The notes: generated by a model from the sequence alone, not told the origin. Positions 42,123-50,886 are shown, numbered from the stretch's first letter. The stretch is 64,000 bases of DNA from an uncultured Celeribacter sp. (GCF_963676475.1 NZ_OY781106.1:1612001-1676000); one strand, 5' to 3'. Numbers and translations: made by a program.

Positions 42123-42833
42123 TCAAATGATCGGCTTGCCCATCGACTGATGGATCTCCGCCTGCTTCGCCGGGTCCAACATCAAAGACTGCGCCAGCCC
42201 TGTGAGAAAGGTCTTTTCCGCCTCGGTATCCACCGAAATCGCCATCAAAGCGGCCGCATAGACCTGCGCCCCCGCGGACGCCCCCGCGTCCTTGGCCAGA
42301 GTCATCGGATCGACCGGCGCGTCCAGCTCGGCCTGCACAAAGGCGATCTCTTCCTCGGAGGCATCATTCAGTTGGTCGAGGATTTTCGTGCGCTCTTCGG
42401 CGTCGATCTCGCCATCGGCCTTTGCCGCCATGATCATCGAGCGGATCATCAGTTTCGCATTCTCCTCTGCGGCCGCCCCCACAGGCGTCCCCGCCGTCAC
42501 GGAGGCGAACATATCAGACATCGACGTGGCGCCTGTCGCCGCAGCACCCGACATCGCGGAGAACAGCGAGCCAAGCCCCGCTTCAGTCGCTTCAGACATA
42601 TCTGCGGCCTGATTGCCAAACTTGCCCATCATGTCGCGCACGGCTTCTGACCCACCGGGAAAGCCGAATTTCTCCGCCATCTGGCCCATCTGATCGGCCA
42701 TGCCGCCGGGGGCGCCGGACTGACGCATCGCTTCGCGCACCCCGTCCATACCCCCCATTTTCTTCATCTTCTCAACGCCTTTGGCCGCAGCAAAGCCGAT
42801 CGCCAAGGTCGTCAATGTCTTCACGAAACTCAT
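42123..42833 (-). CDS. DUF533 / TerB-like protein
   Basis: The 236-residue protein has a hydrophobic start (TLTTLAIGFAAAKGV), a Gly/Met-rich middle and a C-terminal TerB-like helical domain of the DUF533 family. The domain contains KLMIRSMIMAAKADGEIDAEERTKI, followed by a VYAAALMAISVDTEAEKTFL segment. The DxE residues recall metal-binding TerB sites. It is probably membrane associated. The function is unknown. Confidence 0.85.
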   Translation of the reverse strand: MSFVKTLTTLAIGFAAAKGVEKMKKMGGMDGVREAMRQSGAPGGMADQMGQMAEKFGFPGGSEAVRDMMGKFGNQAADMSEATEAGLGSLFSAMSGAAATGATSMSDMFASVTAGTPVGAAAEENAKLMIRSMIMAAKADGEIDAEERTKILDQLNDASEEEIAFVQAELDAPVDPMTLAKDAGASAGAQVYAAALMAISVDTEAEKTFLTGLAQSLMLDPAKQAEIHQSMGKPII

Positions 42834-42982
42834 TGGGGGTTCTCCCTTTTCTCAAAACAACTTGCCCCATAGTGCGATGAAAAATTCCATCTGCCAACCG
42901 GGCAAAATCCGCCTTCTTTTGTCTTTAAATATCCCGGGTGAATTGGACGCAGAGCGGCCAAGAGGGCAGAGCCCTTAAATAT

Positions 42983-43397
42983 GACGCGGACAGCCTGTAA
43001 GCCGGATTCTGTCTCAGCGGGAAACCCGCCGTGGATAACCATTCCTCTAGGCCGGCTGTTACCAGACGGCTCAAGCTGCCAACCCGGGTTCTCAGGCTTG
43101 AGCGACCTTGCGGGCGGTATGCTTGCGCACAACTGACCCCGCGTAGAACCCCTATTTGGCATTGCTCCCGGTGGGGCTTGCCGTGCCGCTCACGTTGCCG
43201 CTCGCGCGGTGGGCTCTTACCCCACCGTTTCACCATGACCTCCGTGTAGAAGGCCGTCTCTTCTCTGTGGCGCTGTCCCTGGGGTTGCCCCCGCCGGGCG
43301 TTACCCGGCACCGTTGCTCAAGGGAGTCCGGACTTTCCTCCCCTCCTTCCAAGGCGCAAACCTTGAGAGAAGCGGCGGTTATCCGGCCATCCGCGTC
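42983..43397 (-). ncRNA. rnpB: RNase P RNA (class A)
   Basis: On the minus strand the 5' end GACGCGGA (43390-43397) pairs with the 3' TCCGCGTC (42983-42990) as P1. The universal core GAGGAAAGTCCGGACTCC lies soon after the 5' end, and ACAGAAGAGACGGCC-like and AATCCGGCTTACAGGC segments occur in the expected places. It is the catalytic RNA that matures tRNA 5' ends. It starts 11 nt after the AmpD-like gene stop, so its promoter must lie inside that gene's 3' end or transcription reads through. Confidence 0.95.
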
Positions 43398-43407
43398 GAA
43401 GTGCGAC

Positions 43408-44106
43408 TTAGGCGGTCAGGTCGTCGCGGTCAACGGGAAAGCGTGTGGCGAGATCGCGCGCCAGCGCCATATCGCACCCATCGAGCGGTGCGTGATGATG
43501 CGGACGAAAGCGGCTTCGGAAGGCGGGCAAGAGCGCCTCAAGCGGCGTTTCCGGGTACCCGAAGGCCTGCAAATCTTGCACAAATCGAACTTCATTTGGC
43601 TCGATAGCCTCTATATCCGTCGGAAACACGGACAAACCCTGCAAAGCCAGTCTTTTCCAGTCGAACCGGGGACCGGGGTCAATCTTGCGCAGGGGCGCCA
43701 TGTCGGAGTGCCCGATGACACGCTCCGGCGGGATCGCATGGCGGGCCAAAATATCCGCAAGAAGCCTCTCCAACGCGTCCATCTGCGCGGCAGCGAAAGG
43801 AGCAAGACCCGTGTTCGCCAGCTCAATTCCGATGGAGCGCGAGTTCACATCCGTCACATCGCCCCATTGCCCCGCACCGGCATGCCAAGCGCGCATGTCC
43901 TCCTCCACGAGACGAAACACCTGCCCTTGCTCGCAAATCAGGTAATGCGCAGAGACCTCATGCTCGGAGGAACACAGCCGCTCCAAAGCCGCCTCGGCGG
44001 TTGCCATGGCCGTGTAGTGGATCACCACCAGATCGGGCCGCGCGCCATCGCGCCGTTCGCCGAAATTCGGCGACGGGTGCTCTTGGATCACAAGCTCAGA
44101 GGGCAT
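43408..44106 (-). CDS. ampD: AmpD-like N-acetylmuramoyl-L-alanine amidase
   Basis: The 232-residue protein has an amidase_2 domain: DLVVIHYTAM with the first zinc His, VSAHYLICEQGQVFRLVEEDMRAWHAG with another, and ERVIGHSDMAPLRKIDPG with the third ligand and the Lys/Asp of the active site. It lacks a signal peptide, like cytosolic AmpD enzymes that recycle anhydro-muropeptides. The ATG at 44106 is used. It follows an Excalibur lipoprotein gene after one base. Confidence 0.9.
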   Translation of the reverse strand: MPSELVIQEHPSPNFGERRDGARPDLVVIHYTAMATAEAALERLCSSEHEVSAHYLICEQGQVFRLVEEDMRAWHAGAGQWGDVTDVNSRSIGIELANTGLAPFAAAQMDALERLLADILARHAIPPERVIGHSDMAPLRKIDPGPRFDWKRLALQGLSVFPTDIEAIEPNEVRFVQDLQAFGYPETPLEALLPAFRSRFRPHHHAPLDGCDMALARDLATRFPVDRDDLTA

Positions 44107-44107
44107 C

Positions 44108-44779
44108 TTAGCGTTTGGCAGCCAGACGGAAGGGCGCCGGGTCCCAGCTACAGGCGAAACCATCGCCATCGGGGTCGAGGCCCTGCGGGTTTCTCTCTGG
44201 ACCGCCGTTTTTAAGGAAGTATTCCTGCGCCAGATCGGGGGACGGATATTTCGCACAATTGCGCGCTGCCCGAGATTCGGCGCCGGGGATCAGACGGGAA
44301 TAAAGTGCCTGACCGACCGTGTTGGTTGTCGAGAGCGCGAATTCCACGATGGTGCCGGCATCGGAGGTCGGGCGCGACGGCAGGGCCGTCGGCTGAATCG
44401 TCACATAGGCTTCTTTGTTGGCGGCCACGAGGGCGGCGTCCTCTTCGATCGAGCGCTCGGAAGACACAGCGGAGAAGTCATTTTCCGCCGAAATCCCAAC
44501 CGCATTGCTCACCGCCGAAGGCGTCGCGCCCGACGTGCTCGGCGCGGCAGGGGCGTTTTCAGCGGCATCAATCGCGGCGGTGGCTTCCGCAGAAATCGCT
44601 TGGGTGTCGAGACCTGTCGTGGCGGTCCCGCCCCCTTCGCCGCCCGCAATCAACTGCGCTTCACGGTTGGCCTGATAATCGGCATAAGAACCGAAACCGA
44701 CCCCCGCCCCGCTGTCGGGCACAGGGGTTTCACAGGCAGCGAGCGCGGCCAAAGAGATCAGAGCAACAGTCAGGCGCAT
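44108..44779 (-). CDS. Lipoprotein with C-terminal Excalibur-like calcium-binding motif
   Basis: The 223-residue protein has a lipobox (ALAAC, Cys at residue 16), a low-complexity Ala/Thr/Ser-rich linker and a C-terminal motif. The motif contains ARNCAKYPSPDLAQEYF, then LDPDGDGFACSWDPAPF, the D-x-D-G-D-G-x-x-C pattern of Excalibur domains. It should be an envelope protein binding Ca2+ through that loop. It is coupled with the ampD-like gene downstream (1-nt gap), suggesting a role near the cell wall. Confidence 0.82.
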   Translation of the reverse strand: MRLTVALISLAALAACETPVPDSGAGVGFGSYADYQANREAQLIAGGEGGGTATTGLDTQAISAEATAAIDAAENAPAAPSTSGATPSAVSNAVGISAENDFSAVSSERSIEEDAALVAANKEAYVTIQPTALPSRPTSDAGTIVEFALSTTNTVGQALYSRLIPGAESRAARNCAKYPSPDLAQEYFLKNGGPERNPQGLDPDGDGFACSWDPAPFRLAAKR

Positions 44780-44818
44780 GGGGGCAAAAGCTCCAAAAGA
44801 GGCGAATTTACGCGCCTC

Positions 44819-46306
44819 TTACCACCATTTTTCAGGCTTGGAAACAAAGCCTGCAGCGCCTTCGAGCGAATGCGCGATATTCAGCAGATCGCCCTCTTCC
44901 CACGGTTTGCCGATGAGCTGAAGCCCGAGCGGCAGGCCGGTGGCCGACACCCCCGTCGGCACGGAAATGCCCGGCAGACCCGCGAGGTTCACGGTCACGG
45001 TGAAGACATCGTTCAGATACATCTGGATCGGATCCGAGTCGGAGACCTCGCCCAGACCAAAGGCCGGGGACGGCGTCGCGGGCGTCAGGATCGCGTCGAC
45101 ACCGGCGGCAAAGGCGTCTTCGAAGTCCTTTTTGATCAGCGTGCGGACCTTGCGCGCCTTGTTGTAATAGGCGTCGTAATAGCCCGCCGACAACACATAT
45201 GTGCCGACCATCACGCGGCGTTGCACCTCATGCCCGAAGCCTTCGGCGCGGGTTTTTTCGTACATGTCGTTGATGCCCTCACCCGCCGCGAGCGTCGCAC
45301 GGTGGCCGTAGCGCACGCCGTCGTAGCGCGCGAGGTTCGAGGAGGCTTCGGCAGGGGCGATAACGTAATAAGTCGGCAGCGCGTATTTGGTGTGCGGCAG
45401 CGAAATATCGACGATCTCGGCACCGGCGTCTTTGAGCATGGCGGCACCATCGTCCCAAAGCTTGACGATCTCGTCCGGCGTGCCGTCGAGACGGTATTCT
45501 TTCGGGATACCGATTTTCTTGCCGCGAATGTCGCCGGTCAAGAGCGCCTCGAAATTCGGCACCGGCAGATCGGCGGAGGTGCTGTCCTTCATGTCGTGGC
45601 CGCACATGGCCTCCAACATGATCGCCGCATCGCGCACGGATTTGGTCATCGGCCCGGCTTGGTCCAGAGAGGAAGCAAAGGCCACCACACCCCAGCGCGA
45701 ACAGCGCCCGTAGGTCGGTTTGATGCCCACGATGCCGGTAAACGCCGCAGGCTGGCGGATCGAGCCGCCGGTGTCGGTGCCGGTCGCAGCGAGACAGAGA
45801 TCGGCGGAGACAGCGGAAGCGGAGCCACCCGAGGAGCCACCCGGCGTCAGCGGGGTCTCTTCATTGTCACGGCGCCAGGGGCTGACCGCATTGCCATAGG
45901 TCGAGGTCTCGTTGGAGGAGCCCATCGCGAATTCGTCCATGTTGAGCTTGCCCAGCATGACCGCGCCTGCATCAAACAGCTTAGATGTGATGGTCGACTC
46001 GTATTCGGGCTTGAAGCCTTCGAGAATGGCAGAGGCCGCCTGGGTCGGCACGCCTTTGGTGGCAAAGAGGTCCTTGATCCCGATGGGCAAACCGCACATG
46101 GCGGGCGCGTCGCCCTCGGCCAGACGCGCGTCGGCGGCTTTGGCTTGCGCGCGGGCGATCTCCGGCGTGTTGTGGACAAAGGCATTGAGCGCACCGGCGC
46201 CTTCGATCTCAGAGAGACAGGCCTCGGTTAGATCCGCGGAGGTGAATTCCTTGGCGCGCAGACCGTCACGGGCGGCAGAGAGCGTGAGTTTATTGAGATC
46301 AGACAT
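44819..46306 (-). CDS. gatA: Asp/Glu-tRNA amidotransferase subunit A
   Basis: The 495-residue protein has the amidase-signature Ser-cisSer-Lys triad: K in GLPIGIKDLFATKG, the cis-Ser in TPGGSSGGSASAVSA, and the nucleophile in GTDTGGSIRQPAAF. GatCAB converts Glu-tRNA(Gln) and Asp-tRNA(Asn) to the correct aminoacyl-tRNAs. The start overlaps the gatC stop (TAATG). gatB is not in this window. Confidence 0.97.
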   Translation of the reverse strand: MSDLNKLTLSAARDGLRAKEFTSADLTEACLSEIEGAGALNAFVHNTPEIARAQAKAADARLAEGDAPAMCGLPIGIKDLFATKGVPTQAASAILEGFKPEYESTITSKLFDAGAVMLGKLNMDEFAMGSSNETSTYGNAVSPWRRDNEETPLTPGGSSGGSASAVSADLCLAATGTDTGGSIRQPAAFTGIVGIKPTYGRCSRWGVVAFASSLDQAGPMTKSVRDAAIMLEAMCGHDMKDSTSADLPVPNFEALLTGDIRGKKIGIPKEYRLDGTPDEIVKLWDDGAAMLKDAGAEIVDISLPHTKYALPTYYVIAPAEASSNLARYDGVRYGHRATLAAGEGINDMYEKTRAEGFGHEVQRRVMVGTYVLSAGYYDAYYNKARKVRTLIKKDFEDAFAAGVDAILTPATPSPAFGLGEVSDSDPIQMYLNDVFTVTVNLAGLPGISVPTGVSATGLPLGLQLIGKPWEEGDLLNIAHSLEGAAGFVSKPEKWW

Positions 46307-46593
46307 TATTCAACCACCTTCGGCACGGCAAAGAAGCCCTCGCGCGCGTCGGGCGCGTTTTTCAGGATTTTCTCCTGCATATTGCCATCCGTCACACCGT
46401 CCTTGCGGCGTTTGAGACGCTGCGGCGTCACCGAGGTCATTGGCTCGACCCCCTCGACATCCACTTCGGAAAGCTGCTCGATAAAGCCGAGCACGGCGTT
46501 GAATTCCGAGGCCAGCGCCGGAAGCGCGTCTTCCTCGACGCGGATGCGGGCGAGCTTGGCCACCCGGCGGGCGGTATCAATGTCGATGGACAT
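46306..46593 (-). CDS. gatC: Asp/Glu-tRNA amidotransferase subunit C
   Basis: The 95-residue protein has the GatC pattern: DTARRVAKLARIRVEEDALPALASEFNAVLGFIEQLSEVDVEGVEPM by key residues, ending FFAVPKVVE. It wraps around GatA and stabilises the GatA-GatB complex. The ATG at 46593 is used. It is directly coupled to gatA by a 1-nt overlap. Confidence 0.96.
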   Translation of the reverse strand: MSIDIDTARRVAKLARIRVEEDALPALASEFNAVLGFIEQLSEVDVEGVEPMTSVTPQRLKRRKDGVTDGNMQEKILKNAPDAREGFFAVPKVVE

Positions 46594-46628
46594 GGGGCAA
46601 TGCTCCGTGTTTTTGGTCACATGAGGCT

Positions 46629-47279
46629 TTAGCGCCCCTGCGCGCGGCCTTCAAGCATATGCGTGGGATAAACATGGATCATCCAGCCCAACATGAGGGC
46701 GTTGAGGATGTGCCAGAGGAAATGCGTGCCCAAGGGGAGACCTGCGCAGATCGGCTCATCGAGCCAGCGCATGGCGATGGAGAGACAAAGGATCAACGCG
46801 CCGACAGTCAGACCGCGTGCGGTGCGGGGCGCGCGGTGTCGCAGAAGGATCGCATAGATAAAAATGAGCATCGGCACGGGCGCATAGGCGGCGGAACTGC
46901 CGAGACCGAGGTTTGCGAAAAGCGGCACGGTGGCGGCGGCGTAGGGAAAGAACAGAAGCGTCACGAGGACGGATTTCCACGTCTCAAGGTCAAAGAAATC
47001 CCGTGTCGCCGCGAAAACATAGAGCAGGATGAACAGAAGGATCGGCAAAGTGTCCACCATCGCGCCCCACCGCGTCGCCGTGGTGTGAAAGGCGAAAGAG
47101 CCGAGGCCGATCACAAAAAGCACGACAGTCAAAGCGCGTGCCATGGGATAGGACCTCGCGCGTGGCCAGATCACCAAAGCGGCGATCAAAAACGCCACAT
47201 TTGTCAGCGCATTGACCGGCTCCGACCAAAAGGTGAAATCCGTGCGTTCGCAATAGGCATCAATCTGTTCGCTCCACAT
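46629..47279 (-). CDS. Ceramidase-like (CREST family) membrane protein
   Basis: The 216-residue protein has about seven predicted membrane helices and the conserved residues of the alkaline ceramidase family: a Glu/Asn pair in WSEPVNALTN, the SFAFHTTATRWGAMVDTLPI motif with Ser, His and Asp, and GTHFLWHILNALM with the two metal-binding His. These are zinc-dependent hydrolases acting in the membrane. The natural substrate in a Gram-negative bacterium is uncertain. It lies downstream of nothing obvious and is divergent from the MBL-fold hydrolase gene. Confidence 0.85.
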   Translation of the reverse strand: MWSEQIDAYCERTDFTFWSEPVNALTNVAFLIAALVIWPRARSYPMARALTVVLFVIGLGSFAFHTTATRWGAMVDTLPILLFILLYVFAATRDFFDLETWKSVLVTLLFFPYAAATVPLFANLGLGSSAAYAPVPMLIFIYAILLRHRAPRTARGLTVGALILCLSIAMRWLDEPICAGLPLGTHFLWHILNALMLGWMIHVYPTHMLEGRAQGR

Positions 47280-47332
47280 GGACCTGTCGCTTTCTTGTGC
47301 TAAATTCCTGACGAAACATAGGGAGACATATG

Positions 47333-48037
47333 ATGAAAATCACCTGGCTTGGCCATTCCGGCTTTCGCATCGAGATCTCTGATCAAGTTTTGCTGATCGA
47401 CCCGTGGCTGGCGGGCAATCCGGCCTTCCCCGAGGGCCGCGAGGCGGAGGCGACCGAGGGCGCGACCGCGATTTTTCTCACCCATGGGCATGGCGATCAT
47501 GCCTCGACCACCCTGCCCGTCGCGCAAGACACGGATGCGATGATCTATTGCATCCATGAGCTGTCGATCATCCTTGGCAAAGAGGGCGCGCAGGTCACGG
47601 GGTTCGGCAAGGGCGGCACGATCACTTTGGGCGAAGGCGACGATGCGGTCACTGTGACCATGGTCAATGCCGTGCATTCGTCGTCGATCGACTTCAAAGA
47701 CGGCGCGCCGCAATATGCGGGCGATCCGGCGGGGTTCATGATCTCTGGCGAGGGCCACACGATCTATGTCTCCGGCGACACCGACATCATGGCCGATATG
47801 GAATGGTTTGCCGATCTGCACCAACCCGACATCGGGCTGCTGTGTGCCGGCGGGCATTACACGATGGACATGAAACGCGCCGCCTACGTATGCCAAAAGT
47901 TCTTTGATTTCAAAACGGTGATCCCGTGCCACTGGGGCACCTTCCCGCTTCTGGCGCAGAGCTGCGATGAGCTTGTCTATGCGCTGAAAGACGGTGTGGT
48001 GAAGGTGCCCGAGGTGCTGAAACCGATTGAGATTTAA
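47333..48037 (+). CDS. Metal-dependent hydrolase, UPF0173-type MBL fold
   Basis: The 234-residue protein has the metallo-beta-lactamase fold: MKITWLGHSGFRIE, LLIDPWLAGNP, the THGHGDHAS metal motif (residues 50-58), VNAVHSS, YVSGDTDIM and the final PCHWGTF histidine. The UPF0173 group has no confirmed substrate. The second of two ATGs (47333) is chosen because GGGAG is 7 nt before it. Confidence 0.9.
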   Translation: MKITWLGHSGFRIEISDQVLLIDPWLAGNPAFPEGREAEATEGATAIFLTHGHGDHASTTLPVAQDTDAMIYCIHELSIILGKEGAQVTGFGKGGTITLGEGDDAVTVTMVNAVHSSSIDFKDGAPQYAGDPAGFMISGEGHTIYVSGDTDIMADMEWFADLHQPDIGLLCAGGHYTMDMKRAAYVCQKFFDFKTVIPCHWGTFPLLAQSCDELVYALKDGVVKVPEVLKPIEI

Positions 48038-48040
48038 GCT

Positions 48041-48436
48041 CTACTGTTCCGACGCGCGCGCCTCCAAAACTTCGAGCACAAGCCCCTGCGCCTCGCGCAC
48101 GGCCTCGTCCAGAGCGCGTCGGAACTCCTCCATCGCGGCCTCTGTCGCGGCCTTGTCAAACGGCGTGGCGGTGCCGGTATCGACCACGTCGCGACGCGCA
48201 TCAATGACGGCGCGCACTTTCGGCGACAGGCTGTCTTGGTTGTCCTGCAAATGCGCGCGAAGGTTGCGGCGAACCTCGGCGGGGAATGCAGGCGGGGCAC
48301 CGGCCTCCTCGCCCATCAAGGTGACGCGCACCTGCTGAAACCGCCAGACAGCGCCCAAGGCCACGGCATTGCCCAAAAGCGAGACAGCCAGAACACCGAT
48401 CAAGGCGATGCGATGGGGGCGGTGTGCAGCAGACAT
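48041..48436 (-). CDS. Periplasmic heavy-metal-sensor-like protein (CpxP/ZraP-like)
   Basis: The 131-residue protein has one N-terminal membrane helix (IALIGVLAVSLLGNAVALGAVW) and a helical periplasmic domain (FPAEVRRNLRAHLQDNQDSL, then ATEAAMEEFRRALDEAVREAQGLVLEVLE). This matches the heavy-metal resistance/spy-like helical fold. Together with the next gene upstream it follows an ECF sigma gene, in an arrangement suggesting an anti-sigma system that senses the envelope. Confidence 0.75.
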   Translation of the reverse strand: MSAAHRPHRIALIGVLAVSLLGNAVALGAVWRFQQVRVTLMGEEAGAPPAFPAEVRRNLRAHLQDNQDSLSPKVRAVIDARRDVVDTGTATPFDKAATEAAMEEFRRALDEAVREAQGLVLEVLEARASEQ

Positions 48437-48771
48437 CAGAAGCCCCCCATCACGGACAAGAGATCGCCAAAGGCAAACCAGGTCAAAAACCCGTCGCCCA
48501 AAGCAGTTGACGACAGGACATAGCCCAGCGCCACGCCAATCGCCATCAGCCCGCCAAAGCCCAACGCCCAGGGCAAGGGTTCAGACAGCACCTCTGCACC
48601 GTGGCCATTTGAGCGCGTTCGGTTCACGGTCACGGTTTGGCTGAGGACCGCGCGGGACAGTTCCGCGACGTCCTCATCCTCCGGGTTGGCAAAAAGTGCG
48701 GAGAGCTCACGGTCAAATTCCGCATCTGTCTTCGCATGTGTCGCCGTCGTCGTGTTGTCATGATCCGACAT
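48436..48771 (-). CDS. Single-membrane-helix protein, possible anti-sigma factor
   Basis: The 111-residue protein has an acidic cytoplasmic-type N-terminus (FDRELSALFANPEDEDVAELSRAVL), one or two membrane helices (ALGFGGLMAIGVALGYVLSS) and a short tail. It lies 6 nt downstream of the ECF sigma gene and overlaps the next gene by one base. The layout fits an anti-sigma factor, although I see no clear zinc anti-sigma motif. Confidence 0.6.
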   Translation of the reverse strand: MSDHDNTTTATHAKTDAEFDRELSALFANPEDEDVAELSRAVLSQTVTVNRTRSNGHGAEVLSEPLPWALGFGGLMAIGVALGYVLSSTALGDGFLTWFAFGDLLSVMGGF

Positions 48772-48777
48772 GATGAA

Positions 48778-49344
48778 TCACTCCTCCAGTTCCAGCCGGG
48801 CCCTGAGCGTCGCTCGAGCGCGCACCAGCAATTGTTCCACCGCCCCCTCGCTCGTGCCGAGCGTCATTGCGATCTCCGCCCCCGAAAGCTCCCCTGCGGC
48901 CTTGAGCAGGATCGCCTGTTTCTGCCGGGCCGGCAATGTGCGGATCACGGACTGGGTCTGCGCCAATCTCTGGCGCGCGCCGTATTCCACCTCCGCCCCC
49001 GGCGTGTCGTCTTCCGGTTCCGGCATGCTGTCGATCCCGACAAACCGCCGAAAGCCCCCCCGCCTGTTGTGATCAATGCACAGATTGACCGCGATCCTGT
49101 AGAGCCATGAGGACACGGCGCCTTTCGACGGATCGTAGCGTTCCGCATGGCGCCAGGCCCGCAAGAACACCTCTTGTGCGACATCTTCCGCCTCCGAGGC
49201 CACCGTCAGAGATTGCGCGGCATAGCGTCGGATGCCCGGGCCGTAGATCGCAATCAACCGCGCCAGGGCCGCGCGCTCGCCCCGGGCCAACGCCGCCATC
49301 ACGGCTTTTGCATCTGCCTGCGTGCGAGGCTTATGCGCGGTCAT
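48778..49344 (-). CDS. ECF-type RNA polymerase sigma factor
   Basis: The 188-residue protein has sigma-70 region 2 (IRRYAAQSLTVASEAEDVAQEVFLRAWRHAERYDPSKGAVSSWLYRIAVN by key residues, about 40-90) and region 4 (LPARQKQAILLKAAGELSGAEIAMTLGTSEGAVEQLLVRARATL). The ATG at 49344 is used. It heads a three-gene set with two membrane proteins and is probably held inactive by them. Its targets may include the small secreted protein and EF-hand genes upstream, but this is inference. Confidence 0.92.
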   Translation of the reverse strand: MTAHKPRTQADAKAVMAALARGERAALARLIAIYGPGIRRYAAQSLTVASEAEDVAQEVFLRAWRHAERYDPSKGAVSSWLYRIAVNLCIDHNRRGGFRRFVGIDSMPEPEDDTPGAEVEYGARQRLAQTQSVIRTLPARQKQAILLKAAGELSGAEIAMTLGTSEGAVEQLLVRARATLRARLELEE

Positions 49345-49481
49345 AGCTGCGGCTCCGGTTGAGAGGGGCGAGAAGATGTCAACAGAGGTACCATGAAACA
49401 CAGAAGTGACGCGTTAAAATGTTGGCCCGGGTCACGGGGGGGATGGCGACCCGGGCCAGACCCCGCGTTAGCGGGATACGT

Positions 49482-49697
49482 TCAGACCACGTTCGCGGGA
49501 GCCGGAGCTGCCGCCGTCGTGCCGGTGGTCACCGATTCACAGCTCACAATCTGATTGCCCTGCACACAGGTGTGTTCTTTCGACACTTCGCCGCCGTTAT
49601 TGGTGGTCACGGTCAGGCCGCGGGCAAAGCCCGGCGTGGCGGCCATGAGAGGCACGATCAGGGAGAGGGCGTAGAGGGATTTGGTCACGGTTTTCAT
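49482..49697 (-). CDS. Small secreted protein
   Basis: The 71-residue protein has a signal peptide (cleavage near GFARG). The mature part of about 45 residues has two cysteines (HTCVQGNQIVSCESV) that could form a disulfide, and an Ala/Pro-rich end. I recognise no family. It lies between the ECF sigma gene and the EF-hand gene on the same strand. Confidence 0.65.
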   Translation of the reverse strand: MKTVTKSLYALSLIVPLMAATPGFARGLTVTTNNGGEVSKEHTCVQGNQIVSCESVTTGTTAAAPAPANVV

Positions 49698-49811
49698 CGT
49701 TAAACTCCTTTGGTTGCGGCCATTTAGCCATGTCTTTCGGTCCGCTGTCGCGGGGGTGAGGGAACAAGATCCGGCTTTCAGGTGTGATCTTGAGACCTGT
49801 GACGCGGGTGG

Positions 49812-50219
49812 TTAGTATCCAGCCTGTGCGAGAAAGCTCGAAACGCGGGTGATTTCTTTGCCGGCCAGAACGCCATCGTTGTTGACGTCCGCCTTTTGGA
49901 ACCCGGGGGCGACGGCGAGATATTCGGTCTGTGTCACCGCCCCGTCGCCATTGGTGTCGCGCACCATGACGCGCTTGCCGGAGACATTGACGTCCTTTGA
50001 AGCAGCAAGGCTGTCGATCTCGGCCAAGGTGACAGAACCGTCGCCATTGGCATCGAGCACCTTGAAGCTGTCGATTTGCAGCCCCTGAAACTCGGCGCGG
50101 GTCAGCACGCTGTCGCCGTTGGAGTCATAGGCCATGACAGTCGTCGCAGCCAGCGCCGGGGCCGCCAGCCCGAAAGCACAAAATGTTACCCCGGTCAGGG
50201 CGCGGTATCGGATGCGCAT
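49812..50219 (-). CDS. Secreted EF-hand calcium-binding protein
   Basis: The 135-residue protein has a signal peptide (cleavage near ALAAT) and four EF-hand-like loops: DSNGDSVLTRAEF, DANGDGSVTLAEI, DTNGDGAVTQTEY and DVNNDGVLAGKEI. All keep the acidic positions at 1, 3, 5 and the -Z Glu at 12. It should bind Ca2+ in the periplasm or outside. The partner is unknown. Confidence 0.9.
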   Translation of the reverse strand: MRIRYRALTGVTFCAFGLAAPALAATTVMAYDSNGDSVLTRAEFQGLQIDSFKVLDANGDGSVTLAEIDSLAASKDVNVSGKRVMVRDTNGDGAVTQTEYLAVAPGFQKADVNNDGVLAGKEITRVSSFLAQAGY

Positions 50220-50319
50220 TTGGTTACTCCTTTGCGGCGTCGATACTCATAATACGGGCGCTATAGGGGCTCCCTACGCGGGGGGTTGCATTTTTGTGAT
50301 TTTCTTTGGGATCGCGCGC

Positions 50320-50769
50320 TCAGCGTTTTGAGGCAAAGAACGCCTTGAGCATCGTCTCGGCCTCGTCGCCCGCAATGCCGTCATAAATCTCCGGCGCGTG
50401 GTGGCACTGCGCATGGCTATAGATTTTCGCGCCATGGGCCACGCCGCCGGATTTCGGATCGGAGGCGCCATAATAGAGCCTGCGAATGCGCGCGTTGGAA
50501 ATCGCCGCTGCACACATCGGACAGGGTTCCAGCGTGACATAAAGATCGAACCCCGGAAGCCGCTCCTGCCCCAAAGTGGAACAGGCCGCCCGGAGCGCCA
50601 CGATCTCGGCATGCGCCGTCGGATCATTGTCCTCCCGCGTGCGATTGCCGCCGCGCGCCACGATCTCGCCCTCGGGCGACACGACAACGGCGCCCACGGG
50701 CACCTCGCCACGGGCCTCGGCCAGCCGGGCCTCTTTCAAGGCCTCATCCATATAAGAGCGAAACGACAT
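50320..50769 (-). CDS. tadA: tRNA-specific adenosine deaminase
   Basis: The 149-residue protein has the zinc deaminase motifs TAHAEIVALR (His/Glu) and TLEPCPMCAAAI (two Cys), with the TadA-type N-terminus FMDEALKEARLAEARGEVPVGAVVV-like start and a C-terminal helix. It changes A34 to inosine in tRNA-Arg(ACG). The ATG at 50769 is used. A more general nucleoside deaminase cannot be excluded but is less likely. Confidence 0.9.
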   Translation of the reverse strand: MSFRSYMDEALKEARLAEARGEVPVGAVVVSPEGEIVARGGNRTREDNDPTAHAEIVALRAACSTLGQERLPGFDLYVTLEPCPMCAAAISNARIRRLYYGASDPKSGGVAHGAKIYSHAQCHHAPEIYDGIAGDEAETMLKAFFASKR

Positions 50770-50872
50770 GCCCTTTCCTGCCGCGCAAATCTGTCGAGCG
50801 CAAGCCCGCCGCACGCCCACCGCACGCCCAAGACGCGCGCGGACATGACAGATTGCCGCAGCGGGACCGAAA

Positions 50873-50886
50873 TTGATTCACATCAA
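50873..50886. promoter_or_regulatory. FNR/FnrL-type binding site
   Basis: TTGAT-TCAC-ATCAA (50873-50886) is an exact match to the FNR consensus TTGAT-N4-ATCAA. It lies 76 nt before the ompW ATG. In enterobacteria ompW is FNR controlled, so low-oxygen regulation by FnrL is likely here too. Confidence 0.8.

Noticed and set aside
44600..46231. 543-codon plus-strand frame
   Set aside because: It is the antisense of gatA and has no family resemblance.
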